Part shown: positions 10,448 to 20,772 of the stretch, piece by piece
How the letters are laid out: every line of letters begins with the position of its first letter
Position numbering within the stretch: position 1 is the first letter of the stretch
Origin: Paenarthrobacter aurescens
GTDB taxonomy: Bacteria; Actinomycetota; Actinomycetes; Actinomycetales; Micrococcaceae
Direction of reading: 5' to 3'
Length of the DNA: 64,000 nt
Assembly (NCBI RefSeq): GCF_041549525.1
Contig: NZ_CP157456.1
Location: 2,914,001-2,978,000, forward strand
Program-made: the position numbers and the translations under genes
The notes under the pieces: generated by a model
Databases searched by the model: none
What the model saw: the letters and a program-made list of their open reading frames with translations, nothing else
What the model was told of the DNA's origin: nothing

Positions 10448-12532
10448 CTAGCCGGCGGACCAACCGGTAGCTGCCAGCAGCCTCTCCTCAAACATGGGAA
10501 TCATGGTTTGCACGTAGGTCTTGGACAGGTGGTTGTCATCCTTATAGACGTACACATTTCCTACTACAGCCGGACACGTGCCTTGCTCGCAGATGAAGTC
10601 GCTCATGTCCATCAGGTGGAGCCCCTCCACTTTGCCGACGTAATCGTCCAAGGGTGATGACGCTGCCAAGGACTCTTCCAGCGGCACATTGCAGTCCGGT
10701 GAGTCCTTGCCCTTCTTTTGGACGCATTCAGGCATGTTGAAACTGAAGCGCGGGTTGTCCCGCACACCCACAACATCAATTCCAAGGTCCGTGAACGGCT
10801 TGATGCCTTCGAGGTACCCGGGCACTTCGGTCTCAAAGGGCGCGTCCACGTGCGTCAGCGACGCCACGGTGAAAACGGCGTCCGGCTTATGCTCCAGAAC
10901 ATAGGCTGAACTCGCCCTGTTGAAATCGTTGCAGAAGTCCGCACGTTCCGGAGATTGGGCACCGAACCTGCAGCCACCCTTGAGCAGGGTCACCACTTCC
11001 CAGCCGTGCTCCTTGGCAATGGGGCCAAGGGCAGCCATGTATTGCTGGGAGTGGGAGTCGCCCAGAACAACAATCCTTTTGGTAACAACCTCGGGCTCCT
11101 CGTTCTGCAGGCATCCCTCCAGCACGGGATCGGCAGGCACGTTATCCCCTGTGCAGGCACCGTCCACGTTGGCCCATTCGTCTTTCATGGCCGCCGGCGC
11201 CGGGATGATCAGGGCTTCCTCGCTCGGCTTTCCGGCGTAGTCCGGGGCCAGCGCCGCTGCGCCGGGCGTCAGCTCGTGAGGTTGCTCCGCAATCGCGGCC
11301 GCTTCGGCAGTGATGGCGCTTTGCCATGCGGTGACCGGTAGCGCCAACAGCGCACCGCAGGAGACAATCACGACGGCGGCCCGCCAGGACCGCACGTCCG
11401 GCCACTTCCAGCTGCGCAGGGGTACTTCCACGAACCTCGTGGTGACAACCGCGAGCAGGAGGGAAACCGCCATGATTCCCAAGCCTTCCAGGAGGCTGGG
11501 TTGGGTGGTTCCGGCGGCCAGGAGGAAGAAGACCAGAATTGGCCAGTGCCACAGGTAGAGGGCGTAGGAGTTGTCTCCCAACTTGACCAGAGGACGGGAA
11601 CCCAGCAGGCGATCAACGCCGAAACGGCTGCCGCTTTGCCCGGCGATAATGACCGCGGCTGCCGCAAGAGTGGGCCACAGAGCCACGAATCCGAGGAAGG
11701 AACGATCCACCGGGAGCACCAACCCGCAGGCGAGCATTGCCGCAATACCGGCCCAGCCCAGGACCACACGAAGACGGCGGCCCGGCTTCAGATACGGAAT
11801 GGCCAGGGCCAGCAGGGAACCCAGGGCGAACTCCCAGAGGCGGGCGCGGGTGTCAAAGTAAGCGTAAGCCTGATTGGTGGCGGTCTGCTCAATGGAGAAC
11901 AGCAGCGACGCCGGAAAGAGAGCCCCGAACGCGATGAACAGCAGTTGCCTGTGGGATGGAGCTTTCCGCTGCGGAAACAGCCTGGCCAGCAGTGGTTGCA
12001 GCAGGGCCACACCGGCGAAGATCAGTGGCCACAGAATAAAAACCTGGCCTTGGACTGACAACGACCAAAAATGTTGGAGGGGGCTGGCATCCACGTGCTG
12101 CTGCGCGTAGTAGTCCACGGCGAAGGCGGCAAGCTGCCAGTTTTGGCGATACATCAGCGAAGCCCATGCTTCGGTGAGGACATCCGGCCACCGGCTCTGC
12201 GGGATCAGCGCCCAGGTACCGGCGAGGATGGCAAGCAGGACTACGACGACGGCCGGCAGCAGACGCTTGAAGACGTGGAGCCAATGCTGCAGGAGCCTCA
12301 GTGGTGCTCGGCTTTCGAGCTTACGGGTGAAGGAGAGCGTCAGCAGGAAAGCCGAGATCAGCAGGAAGACATCCACACCGCCGGAGACCTTGCCCAGCCA
12401 GATATGGTAGGCCGCTACCATCAGCACAGCCAGGGCACGCAGGCCTTGGACTTCGGGCCGGAATCCGGGTTTTGCCTTCGCCGCCGGCTTCCCTGACACA
12501 GGGTCCGGCGCGGCGGTGCGTGTTTGGGTCAT
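10448..12532 (-). CDS. OafA/YrhL-type membrane acyltransferase with C-terminal SGNH domain
   Basis: 694 residues. The N-terminal acyltransferase_3 domain has RPEVQGLRALAVLMVAAYH (catalytic His) and GGVDVFLLISAFL, then about ten membrane helices. From about residue 470 comes an extracytoplasmic SGNH hydrolase-like domain with block I GDSHSQQY and block V DDNHLSK. Such enzymes carry acyl (usually acetyl) groups across the membrane onto cell-wall or exopolysaccharide sugars. The start at 12532 overlaps the stop of the paralogous upstream gene (ATGA), indicating coupling. The frame also opens with GTG at 12559, inside the upstream gene. The acceptor is unknown. Confidence 0.9.
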   Translation of the reverse strand: MTQTRTAAPDPVSGKPAAKAKPGFRPEVQGLRALAVLMVAAYHIWLGKVSGGVDVFLLISAFLLTLSFTRKLESRAPLRLLQHWLHVFKRLLPAVVVVLLAILAGTWALIPQSRWPDVLTEAWASLMYRQNWQLAAFAVDYYAQQHVDASPLQHFWSLSVQGQVFILWPLIFAGVALLQPLLARLFPQRKAPSHRQLLFIAFGALFPASLLFSIEQTATNQAYAYFDTRARLWEFALGSLLALAIPYLKPGRRLRVVLGWAGIAAMLACGLVLPVDRSFLGFVALWPTLAAAAVIIAGQSGSRFGVDRLLGSRPLVKLGDNSYALYLWHWPILVFFLLAAGTTQPSLLEGLGIMAVSLLLAVVTTRFVEVPLRSWKWPDVRSWRAAVVIVSCGALLALPVTAWQSAITAEAAAIAEQPHELTPGAAALAPDYAGKPSEEALIIPAPAAMKDEWANVDGACTGDNVPADPVLEGCLQNEEPEVVTKRIVVLGDSHSQQYMAALGPIAKEHGWEVVTLLKGGCRFGAQSPERADFCNDFNRASSAYVLEHKPDAVFTVASLTHVDAPFETEVPGYLEGIKPFTDLGIDVVGVRDNPRFSFNMPECVQKKGKDSPDCNVPLEESLAASSPLDDYVGKVEGLHLMDMSDFICEQGTCPAVVGNVYVYKDDNHLSKTYVQTMIPMFEERLLAATGWSAG

Positions 12533-14592
12533 CGTTGCCACCCCGTCGCGGCAAACCACCTTTCGTCCAGCATGCCTGCCATACTCTTGGCGTAGCTTTT
12601 GGTCAGGTGATTGTCATCGAGATAGACGAACGTGTTGCCAATGATCGGTGGGCAGTAGAGTCCCTGGCACATGAGGTCGGTCATATCCAGTAAGGAAAGA
12701 TTTTCGAACTTGCCGGTCACCGCCTCAAAGGGACTTGGTTCAGCCAGGACATCGGCCTTTAGCGGGCGGCAATCCGGGCTGTCCACACCCTTGGCAAGGG
12801 TGCAGTCCGTCAGGCTGTACGTAAATCGGGGGTTGTCCCTCACCGCCACCACCTGGATACCCAGTTCAGTGACCTCGGGGATGAGATTCTCAAAACCGTG
12901 CGTCAGCCTTTCATCCGGCAAGGAAGAAACAGCAGCCGTTCCCACCATGAACAGGGCGTCCGGCGCATGCTCACGGATATGGCTGCGCACCTCACTGTTG
13001 AACTCGTTGCAGGCAGGCTCGGACTCAGGATCCTCAGTCATGAAAGGGCATGCCCCATACAGCAGGGAATACAGGCGCCAATGGTGCTGCTCAGCCAGTA
13101 CTTCCAACGCGCCCAGCCACTGCTGGGAATGGGAGTTGCCCACCACAAGGACCGTCTTGGTGGCATCTGCGCCCACCTTGTTCTGTTTGCAGTTCTCCTG
13201 CAGCAGTTGCGAATCGGGTTTGGTGTCCCCGGAGCATGAGTCGGGAAGGTTGGCCCAGTCCCGCCCGATCCGTTCCGCGGTGGGCTGGGTGAGGGCATTC
13301 GGAGCCGCTTCATTGACGTACGTGGGCAGGAGCGCCTTGGCACCGGGATTATCGAAGACCATGCGAGCCTCCGCGGCTTGCTGGTCAAGGTCCAGGCGGT
13401 ACTGAAAAGCCGCGAGGGGCGCGGACACCACCGCGAGGCAAGCCACGATCGCGATGACCGAGCGGCGCCGTTTTACCTCGGGCCACTTCCATTCCCGGAA
13501 CGGCTTCTCCACGAACTTGGTGGTCAGGAAAGCCAAGACGAGCGACAACGCGATGATCGCCGTACCGGACAGCCATCCGGCATGATCCTTGCCGCTCCAT
13601 GCCAAAGCAATCACCAGAATGGGCCAGTGCCAAAGGTAAAGGGCGTAGGAATTGTCACCGAGCCGGACAAGGAATGTGGAACTCAGTATCCGGTCCACAC
13701 CAAAGCGGCTGCCGGTTTGGCCGGCCGCGATCACAGCTACTGCAGCCAGCGTGGGCCACAAAGCGACGAATCCGGGAAAAGCCGTTTGTACCTGGAGCAG
13801 GATGCCGCAACTGAGCATGGCGGCCACACCCACCCAACCCATGACGATGCGTACAGGCCTGGAGAAATTCAGGGCGGGCAGGATCAGTGCCACCAACGTG
13901 CCCAGGGCAAACTCCCACAGCCGGGCAAAGGTATCGAAGTACGCCACGGCCTGGTTGTTGGCAGTGAAGATGATGGAGTAGACAAACGAGACCAGGAAGA
14001 TGAGGGCGAAGACGTAGACCAGCGTGGCCCGGTAGCGGAGGTCAAAGCGGCGGCACACAAACGCTGCAGCGGCGAAGATGATGGGCCACAGAATGAACAC
14101 CTGGCCCTGGATGGACAGGGACCAAAAGTGCTGTACGGGGCTGGCCATGCTGTGGTCAGTGGCGTAATAGTCAACGGCCAGGTCCTGCAGCAACCGGTTT
14201 TCGAAGTAGAACAGCGAGGCCCAGGTTTGCTGGACGATCTCAAACCAGCGCGTAGCCGGCAGGAAGATAAAAGTAGCTGCAAGAGTGGACACCAGAACCA
14301 CGACGACGGCGGGCAGCAACCGCCTGAACAGGTGCAGCCAGTGGCGCACAAGGTCCATGGGCCGGCCCTGTTTGTAACGTCCCGTGAACTGGAGGGTCAT
14401 AAGGAACGCTGAGATCAGGAGGAAGACATCTACTCCACCGGAGACCCTGCCGATCCAGATGTGGTAGCTCACCACCATGAGGACGGCCAAGGACCGAAGG
14501 CCTTGGATTTCAGGGCGGAACTTGGACTTCGCAACGGGTCCGGCAGCACGCCTACCGTGGTGGGCAGGGGCTGGAATCGTTGGCGTCGTCAC
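12529..14592 (-). CDS. second OafA/YrhL-type acyltransferase with SGNH domain (tandem paralogue)
   Basis: 687 residues with the same architecture as the gene after it: FRPEIQGLRSLAVLMVVSYH, GGVDVFLLISAFLM, about ten membrane segments, then an SGNH-type C-terminus. Block I reads VGNSHSQQW, so the Asp of the usual GDS motif is Asn. Block V DDNHLTKSY is intact. I chose GTG at 14592 (VTTPTIPAP) because TGAGGAAC lies about 9 nt upstream, although the frame stays open a further 65 codons. It overlaps the following paralogue by 4 bp. Probable role: acylation of an envelope polysaccharide. The pair looks like a duplication. Confidence 0.88.
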   Translation of the reverse strand: MTTPTIPAPAHHGRRAAGPVAKSKFRPEIQGLRSLAVLMVVSYHIWIGRVSGGVDVFLLISAFLMTLQFTGRYKQGRPMDLVRHWLHLFRRLLPAVVVVLVSTLAATFIFLPATRWFEIVQQTWASLFYFENRLLQDLAVDYYATDHSMASPVQHFWSLSIQGQVFILWPIIFAAAAFVCRRFDLRYRATLVYVFALIFLVSFVYSIIFTANNQAVAYFDTFARLWEFALGTLVALILPALNFSRPVRIVMGWVGVAAMLSCGILLQVQTAFPGFVALWPTLAAVAVIAAGQTGSRFGVDRILSSTFLVRLGDNSYALYLWHWPILVIALAWSGKDHAGWLSGTAIIALSLVLAFLTTKFVEKPFREWKWPEVKRRRSVIAIVACLAVVSAPLAAFQYRLDLDQQAAEARMVFDNPGAKALLPTYVNEAAPNALTQPTAERIGRDWANLPDSCSGDTKPDSQLLQENCKQNKVGADATKTVLVVGNSHSQQWLGALEVLAEQHHWRLYSLLYGACPFMTEDPESEPACNEFNSEVRSHIREHAPDALFMVGTAAVSSLPDERLTHGFENLIPEVTELGIQVVAVRDNPRFTYSLTDCTLAKGVDSPDCRPLKADVLAEPSPFEAVTGKFENLSLLDMTDLMCQGLYCPPIIGNTFVYLDDNHLTKSYAKSMAGMLDERWFAATGWQR

Positions 14593-14817
14593 GGTAGGCA
14601 GTTCCTCAGAGCGGTGGCACAAAGCATCAATATTACGCGTTTTCAGACGCGTAACCCATGTGGGAGATTGTTCCTGGCCGCCATCCGAAGCCCCATCAGC
14701 ACAGGTCCAGCCATATATTGTGCCACCCAAACCTGTGTGTGACCTGTGCTGATACTTCCGTCGGTCACAAACCCTGTTGCCCGGCACAACCCTGTAGAAC
14801 GTGAGCTATCACACGCT

Positions 14818-15948
14818 TTATGCTGCTTGGCCGGCGGCGTTAGGCTGCACTGCCGGTTCACCCGCAAGGCCGGAACCTTGCTCTGCGAGCCGGCGGGCGA
14901 GGTAGCGGGCGTCCCTGCTGACTCCGGGGAGCGTCGCCGAAGCTGCCGCGAAAAGAAACTCCTGACCTATGAAGTACACGCCCGGAACATCGCCGGCCAC
15001 TCCCCGCCTCTGTTGGGGCTCACCGAAGGAATCGAAAACCGGGAGGTTCACCCACGAGTAATCCTCGTGGTAACCGGTGCACCAGATGACATTCAAAGCT
15101 TCCACGCGTGTCCCATCTTCCAGGACCGGCCGGCCCTGCGAGACCCCGGCCAGCCTCGGTACCAGATGCACCCCTGCAGCAACCAGGTCCTTGGTCTTGG
15201 TCCGGATCAATGGTGCCGCCATCGACTTGAAAGCAGGAGCGGCCTTGCGACCGACGGGTGTGTTCATGTTCAAGACATGCAGTCCAAGAAACCGCACCAC
15301 GGGAAGGGCAAAGCGTGCAGCGGTCCGGCCGTGCCGCATGGGCATCTCACCGCTGGGGCGTCCGGCCAGTTCAGTGGCGTGGGATTTGCCCACTTCCAAG
15401 GCTATTTCAGCTCCTGAATTGCCCAGCCCCACCACCAGCACGGGGCCATCCTTCAACTGCCCGGGGTTTCTGTAGTCCGCTGAATGCAGTTGACGTATCT
15501 CCGGATCCAGGTCCCCCGCGAAATGCGGCCGCTTCGGCAGATGGTGTCCTCCGGCAGCGATCACCACATTCTTGCTGCGCCAGCTGCGATCTCCCGCAGT
15601 CACTGTGAACCCGGCTCCATGACGATTGATCCCGTCAACGCGGACGTCTGAGACGAAGGGGAGGTCAAAGCGGCGCACATAGTCCTCCAGATAGTCAGCC
15701 ATTTGGTCCTTGCTGGGGAACGCCAGACGGTCACCGGGGAAAGGCGCTCCAGGGAGACCGTCATACTTGGCGGGAGTAAAGAGCCGCAGGGAGTCCCAAC
15801 GTTGGCGCCAGGCTTCCCCTGGCCTCCCGTACTGATCCAGAATCAGGAAGTCCCGGCCTTCCTTGGCCAGGAAGTATCCGAGCGCGAGCCCTGCCTGCCC
15901 ACCTCCCACGATGAGCGTGTCCACCATGGATTCCTGCTTGGCGTTCAT
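14818..15948 (-). CDS. FAD/NADPH-dependent flavin monooxygenase-like oxidoreductase
   Basis: 376 residues. FAD-binding VGGGQAGLALGYFLA near residue 14, PGEAWRQRWDSLRLFTP, the NADPH Rossmann motif VVGLGNSGAEIALEVG near residue 168, and WCTGYHEDYSW of the FMO/YUCCA/CzcO-like group near the C-terminus. The start at 15948 is preceded by GAAGGGA. The upstream PQ-loop ORF runs 188 nt into this gene in another frame. Substrate is unknown; relatives oxidise soft nucleophiles or small carbonyl compounds. With the PQ-loop gene and the LuxR regulator upstream on the same strand it may form a small regulated unit. Confidence 0.85.
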   Translation of the reverse strand: MNAKQESMVDTLIVGGGQAGLALGYFLAKEGRDFLILDQYGRPGEAWRQRWDSLRLFTPAKYDGLPGAPFPGDRLAFPSKDQMADYLEDYVRRFDLPFVSDVRVDGINRHGAGFTVTAGDRSWRSKNVVIAAGGHHLPKRPHFAGDLDPEIRQLHSADYRNPGQLKDGPVLVVGLGNSGAEIALEVGKSHATELAGRPSGEMPMRHGRTAARFALPVVRFLGLHVLNMNTPVGRKAAPAFKSMAAPLIRTKTKDLVAAGVHLVPRLAGVSQGRPVLEDGTRVEALNVIWCTGYHEDYSWVNLPVFDSFGEPQQRRGVAGDVPGVYFIGQEFLFAAASATLPGVSRDARYLARRLAEQGSGLAGEPAVQPNAAGQAA

Positions 15949-16261
15949 GGTTTTTCCCTTCACTTACTGGTTCTCCGATATGTTTATTGAGGGCGTCGTC
16001 AGGGACCTTCCGGTAGCGCAGGCACCACAACAGCATCAGTGCGGAGGCAACAATGTAGAAGGAGTGCAACAGCCAAACGGGGCCCGCCGGGAGGTCGAAG
16101 ACGTAGAACGAATGCACTGCATTGGCCACATTGGTGGTGGCGATGTTGCCTACGCTGTAGGACTCAAGGTCCTTGGTGCGCACAGCTTTGAGGAGCATGG
16201 GCAGCATGCTGGCGGCGAAAAGCACTGTGGAAACGGTGCCGGCAAGCAGTGGAATGTTCAT
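15761..16261 (-). CDS. SemiSWEET-like PQ-loop membrane protein with overlapping 3' extension
   Basis: The first 85 residues form three hydrophobic helices (about 4-22, 38-55, 60-82) with a PQ-loop-like segment MLPMLLKAVRTKDLESYS after helix 1. This is the size and shape of bacterial SemiSWEET half-transporters, which dimerise to move small sugars. After about residue 87 the sequence turns hydrophilic and, from about residue 105, is read from the same DNA as the monooxygenase N-terminus in another frame (188 nt). Stop codons lie just before the monooxygenase start in both alternative frames, so a one-base indel could explain the long tail. The N-terminal part is convincing; the true C-terminus is not settled. 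Confidence 0.65.
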   Translation of the reverse strand: MNIPLLAGTVSTVLFAASMLPMLLKAVRTKDLESYSVGNIATTNVANAVHSFYVFDLPAGPVWLLHSFYIVASALMLLWCLRYRKVPDDALNKHIGEPVSEGKNHERQAGIHGGHAHRGRWAGRARARILPGQGRPGLPDSGSVREARGSLAPTLGLPAALYSRQV

Positions 16262-16359
16262 AACGCCAAGCTATGGGGCCAGCCCGTTCCCCCGCGTCGG
16301 CAGAAAGACGCATTTGTGTGCACGCCGCATGGGTATTTCTGCGCACCCTCGCCGGAGAG

Positions 16360-17994
16360 TCAGCTGAGAAGATGATGATCCAGTGCATACCGCGTGGCAG
16401 CAACGCGTGACGGCACCGCCAGTTTGGTCAGGATATTGCTGACGTGCCGTGCCACTGTCTTCTCGCTGAGGTAGAGGGAACGGGCAATGGTTTTGTTGGC
16501 GCCGCCCTCTGCCACCAGCCGCAGGACTTCCAGCTCACGGCTGGTCAACGGAGAAGCGTCCCCGCTCGTTTCGCCAGTCAACTCCAAAACATCCGCCACT
16601 GCCGGAGTTGCCCCGAGATCGGCGAACCCGGCTTGTGCGGCCTCGAACTCCATCGCAGCAGAGTCGTGGTCGGCCAGCAACATGCAGGAACGGCCCGCCA
16701 AAACCCTGCAGCTGGCTTGGCCAAAGGGGGCCTCAAGGCTGTACCAGAGCCGCCAGGCCTTCCTCGCCGCAGCCAGGGCCGCTTGCGGATTTCCTTCGGC
16801 GAGCAGCACAGCGGCTTCCGCCTGCGCAGCGAGCGCCTGTTCCAAGGGCCTGCATGCTTCACCAACTGGTGCCGCCAATTCGTCCGCCGCTGCGCGGGCC
16901 GCTTCAAGATCGCCGGCTGCAAGCTCAATCTCCACCACCGACGGGAGCAGTCGACGACGGTTGGCCGGGTCAGCTCCGGCCATGGCCCGGCGCACCATGG
17001 TTTGGGCTTGCGCTTCCTTGTGCTGCCGCAGGAGCAGGAGGGCCAGGCCCGGCAGTGCTTCAAAGCCTGTCTCGGCGGCCTTGGCATAGGCCGAGGCTGC
17101 TTCTTCATCACGGCCGGTGAGGCGGAACAGCTCGCCTTGAAAGTACCAGGCACCCCATGTCGCTTCAGGATCGCCGTGCCGGGAACGGTCTTGTGCGATC
17201 TTAAGCGCCGCCAGGGCTTCCTCCCAGGCTCCATGGAGAATGAAGAGCTCGGCCCTGTGCGTTTGGCATTGGCCGCTGAACATGACCATGTCAGGCTGCT
17301 GCCCGCACCAGCGCGCCAGCGCAGCCGTCCACTCGTGTGCGCGGGCTACGTCCAAGGTCAGGCGGCAGCTTCCGATCACAGCACAGTAAATGATGCCCGA
17401 GGGGATGGGCGAAACTTCCCCGGCACTGACCGCGACCATCGCTTCGTCCAGGAACGCGAGGCCTTCATCAGGGAATCCCAGAGTGATCCGTGCAGTCCCG
17501 ACGCCCAACTGACCCAAGGCCGTCAGGTCGGGGTCGTGGAACCGCTGTCCCAATGCCAATGCGCGGCTGAAGAGCTCGTTGCCGGTGTCCGGGTTCCCTC
17601 CATACAGTGCCCGCAAGGCTGTGGGGATCAGGATGTAGCCCTCGGCCTCCTCGGGATCAACCATTCCATCCAGCAGGTGTTTGGCACGGGACAACCAGCC
17701 CGAACCCCGGGCCTGTTCTCCAAGGTTCATGAGGTAGAGGACCAACCACGCTGCACAGCGGGCCGCTCCTGCCATATCCCCCATGGTCAGGTACTCATCA
17801 TGGGCTCGCGTCAGGTAGGCAACACCCTCCGGTTCCTTACCCAGGAGCATGGCCACCGATGCCACCAGCTCAATGTCCCGGGCAGGCAGGCCACCCTCGG
17901 TGTCCGCGCGGGCGAGGCAATCCAACGCATCGCTCCAGCGACGCTCGGAGAACGCCGAGCGTCCCAGGTCCAAGGCTGTGGCAGGCATCGTCAT
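16360..17994 (-). CDS. LuxR-family regulator with large TPR-like N-terminal region
   Basis: 544 residues. About residues 1-470 are alanine-rich helical repeats of TPR type, many with A-x-x-G/A patterns, with no AAA/MalT P-loop. The C-terminal 65 residues are a LuxR/FixJ helix-turn-helix: LTSRELEVLRLVAEGGANK, then LYLSEKTVARHVSNIL and the recognition helix. There is no receiver domain, so the input is unknown. It lies 98 nt upstream of the PQ-loop/monooxygenase pair on the same strand, which makes those genes the first candidates for its targets. Confidence 0.85.
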   Translation of the reverse strand: MTMPATALDLGRSAFSERRWSDALDCLARADTEGGLPARDIELVASVAMLLGKEPEGVAYLTRAHDEYLTMGDMAGAARCAAWLVLYLMNLGEQARGSGWLSRAKHLLDGMVDPEEAEGYILIPTALRALYGGNPDTGNELFSRALALGQRFHDPDLTALGQLGVGTARITLGFPDEGLAFLDEAMVAVSAGEVSPIPSGIIYCAVIGSCRLTLDVARAHEWTAALARWCGQQPDMVMFSGQCQTHRAELFILHGAWEEALAALKIAQDRSRHGDPEATWGAWYFQGELFRLTGRDEEAASAYAKAAETGFEALPGLALLLLRQHKEAQAQTMVRRAMAGADPANRRRLLPSVVEIELAAGDLEAARAAADELAAPVGEACRPLEQALAAQAEAAVLLAEGNPQAALAAARKAWRLWYSLEAPFGQASCRVLAGRSCMLLADHDSAAMEFEAAQAGFADLGATPAVADVLELTGETSGDASPLTSRELEVLRLVAEGGANKTIARSLYLSEKTVARHVSNILTKLAVPSRVAATRYALDHHLLS

Positions 17995-18113
17995 GGCTCA
18001 CCTTGCGGCGACCCTGCACCCCGATGACGCACCCAAGCCGCCGTATTAGCGTCAGGTTACCGCCGCCGTCGTACGCTCACAATAGCCACCCCGTGCAAAG
18101 CCGCAGACAACAA

Positions 18114-18140
18114 AAGCCCCGGTCAAAGCGACCGGGGCTT
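18114..18140 (-). terminator. intrinsic terminator of groEL
   Basis: AAGCCCCGGTC and its exact complement form an 11-bp stem with a 5-nt loop, followed by TTTTG on the minus strand, 17 nt after the groEL stop codon. Confidence 0.9.
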
Positions 18141-18156
18141 GTGTTGAACAGGGCCG

Positions 18157-19782
<1,626 letters not shown>

Positions 19783-19795
19783 TCAAGACAGAAAA

Positions 19796-19843
19796 CCCGC
19801 ACCGCTGACGGCTGGAATGATTCCAACGCGACGGCGGTGCGGG
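19796..19843 (-). other. structured groES-groEL spacer
   Basis: A perfect 10-bp inverted repeat (19796-19805 with 19834-19843, CCCGCACCGC and complement) encloses a second small palindrome TGGAAT-G-ATTCCA. It lies between the groES stop and the groEL ribosome site, with no T-tract. It could set relative expression by RNA processing or stability, or act as a partial attenuator. Confidence 0.55.
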
Positions 19844-19854
19844 GCTCCGGGAAG

Positions 19855-20151
19855 TTACTTTACGACGATCGCAAGGACGTCGCGGGCGGACAGAACGAGG
19901 TACTCGTTGCCGCCGGTCTTGACTTCGGTTCCACCGTACTTGGAGTAGATGACGACGTCGCCAACAGCTACGTCAACCGGTACGCGGTTGCCGTTGTCAT
20001 CGAAGCGGCCGGGGCCGATTGCAACAACTTCGCCTTCCTGCGGCTTCTCCTGTGCGGAGTCCGGAATGACCAGGCCGGAAGCGGTGGTCTGCTCTGCTTC
20101 GAGCGGGCGAACAACAATACGATCCTCAAGAGGCTTAATCGAGACCGACAC
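19855..20151 (-). CDS. groES: co-chaperonin GroES
   Basis: 98 residues, the lid of the GroEL chamber. It begins [20 protein letters not shown], has the mobile loop around [17 protein letters not shown], and ends with the roof and KYGGTEVK segments. GTG at 20151 is chosen because AAGGAG lies about 8 nt upstream; ATGs further up give non-conserved extensions. Two CIRCE operators lie 95-167 nt upstream, so HrcA repression is expected. Confidence 0.96.
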   Translation of the reverse strand: MSVSIKPLEDRIVVRPLEAEQTTASGLVIPDSAQEKPQEGEVVAIGPGRFDDNGNRVPVDVAVGDVVIYSKYGGTEVKTGGNEYLVLSARDVLAIVVK

Positions 20152-20246
20152 TCGGACTCTCCTTTTCATGAGCTGATTCATGGACTAAGAACTAGGGTGC
20201 CGGAGCGTACAACCGTCGTCGCGGTGCCGGAAGACGCTTGGCGTGG

Positions 20247-20273
20247 TTAGCACCCTCCGGGGGAGAGTGCTAA
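20247..20273. promoter_or_regulatory. CIRCE operator 1 upstream of groES
   Basis: TTAGCACCC, a 9-nt spacer, then GAGTGCTAA. It matches the CIRCE consensus (TTAGCACTC-N9-GAGTGCTAA) in 17 of 18 arm positions. CIRCE is bound by the HrcA repressor. hrcA is not in the window. Confidence 0.93.
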
Positions 20274-20291
20274 CAAGACTCTATGTAAGCG

Positions 20292-20318
20292 TTAGCACTC
20301 GGTCAAGGTGAGTGCCAG
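20292..20318. promoter_or_regulatory. CIRCE operator 2 upstream of groES
   Basis: TTAGCACTC, a 9-nt spacer, then GAGTGCCAG: a perfect left arm and two mismatches in the right arm. It is centred 45 bp from operator 1, giving a paired arrangement. Confidence 0.87.
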
Positions 20319-20342
20319 CATTTCGTCATGGGTGAACGTCAC

Positions 20343-20705
20343 TCACCTGCCGGTGAGGTCCTCCAGATCGTAGTCCTGACCGTCATCATCTTCGTCCAGC
20401 GCGGCGTTGCCGCGGTTCAGGTACAACACCACGGCAGCGGCAACAGCCACGACGCCGGAGACCACCAGCGTGATGATTCCACCGGTCCGCGCGGCGCTGT
20501 AAAGTTCGCGAATGCCCCGGGCTTCATCGGTGGCGTCGTTGACGCTCTTGCCGGCTACCGAATAGGTGGCGGCATTGAAGGAATCCAACGCAAAAATGAT
20601 GATCAGCAGGCCGATGCAGACCACCGCGATCACGATCCCCGCTATGAGGGCCGGGCGCGCTGCCTTGATCAGGGTGGAGGCTGGTTGTGCTGCGTTGTCT
20701 TCCAT
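20343..20705 (-). CDS. small two-helix membrane protein of unknown function
   Basis: 120 residues with two hydrophobic helices (about 17-41 and 74-94) separated by a charged extracytoplasmic loop of about 32 residues, and a strongly acidic cytoplasmic tail (ALDEDDDGQDYDLEDL). I do not recognise a named family. It lies between the groES operators and a divergent methyltransferase gene 67 nt away. Codon use and GC resemble the neighbours, so the gene looks genuine. Confidence 0.75.
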   Translation of the reverse strand: MEDNAAQPASTLIKAARPALIAGIVIAVVCIGLLIIIFALDSFNAATYSVAGKSVNDATDEARGIRELYSAARTGGIITLVVSGVVAVAAAVVLYLNRGNAALDEDDDGQDYDLEDLTGR

Positions 20706-20772
20706 GAAAACAACCCTATCCGGCTGATTCGCCGGTCACGCTCCCAAGCGCTGCGACGTTAGGCTTGATCCC

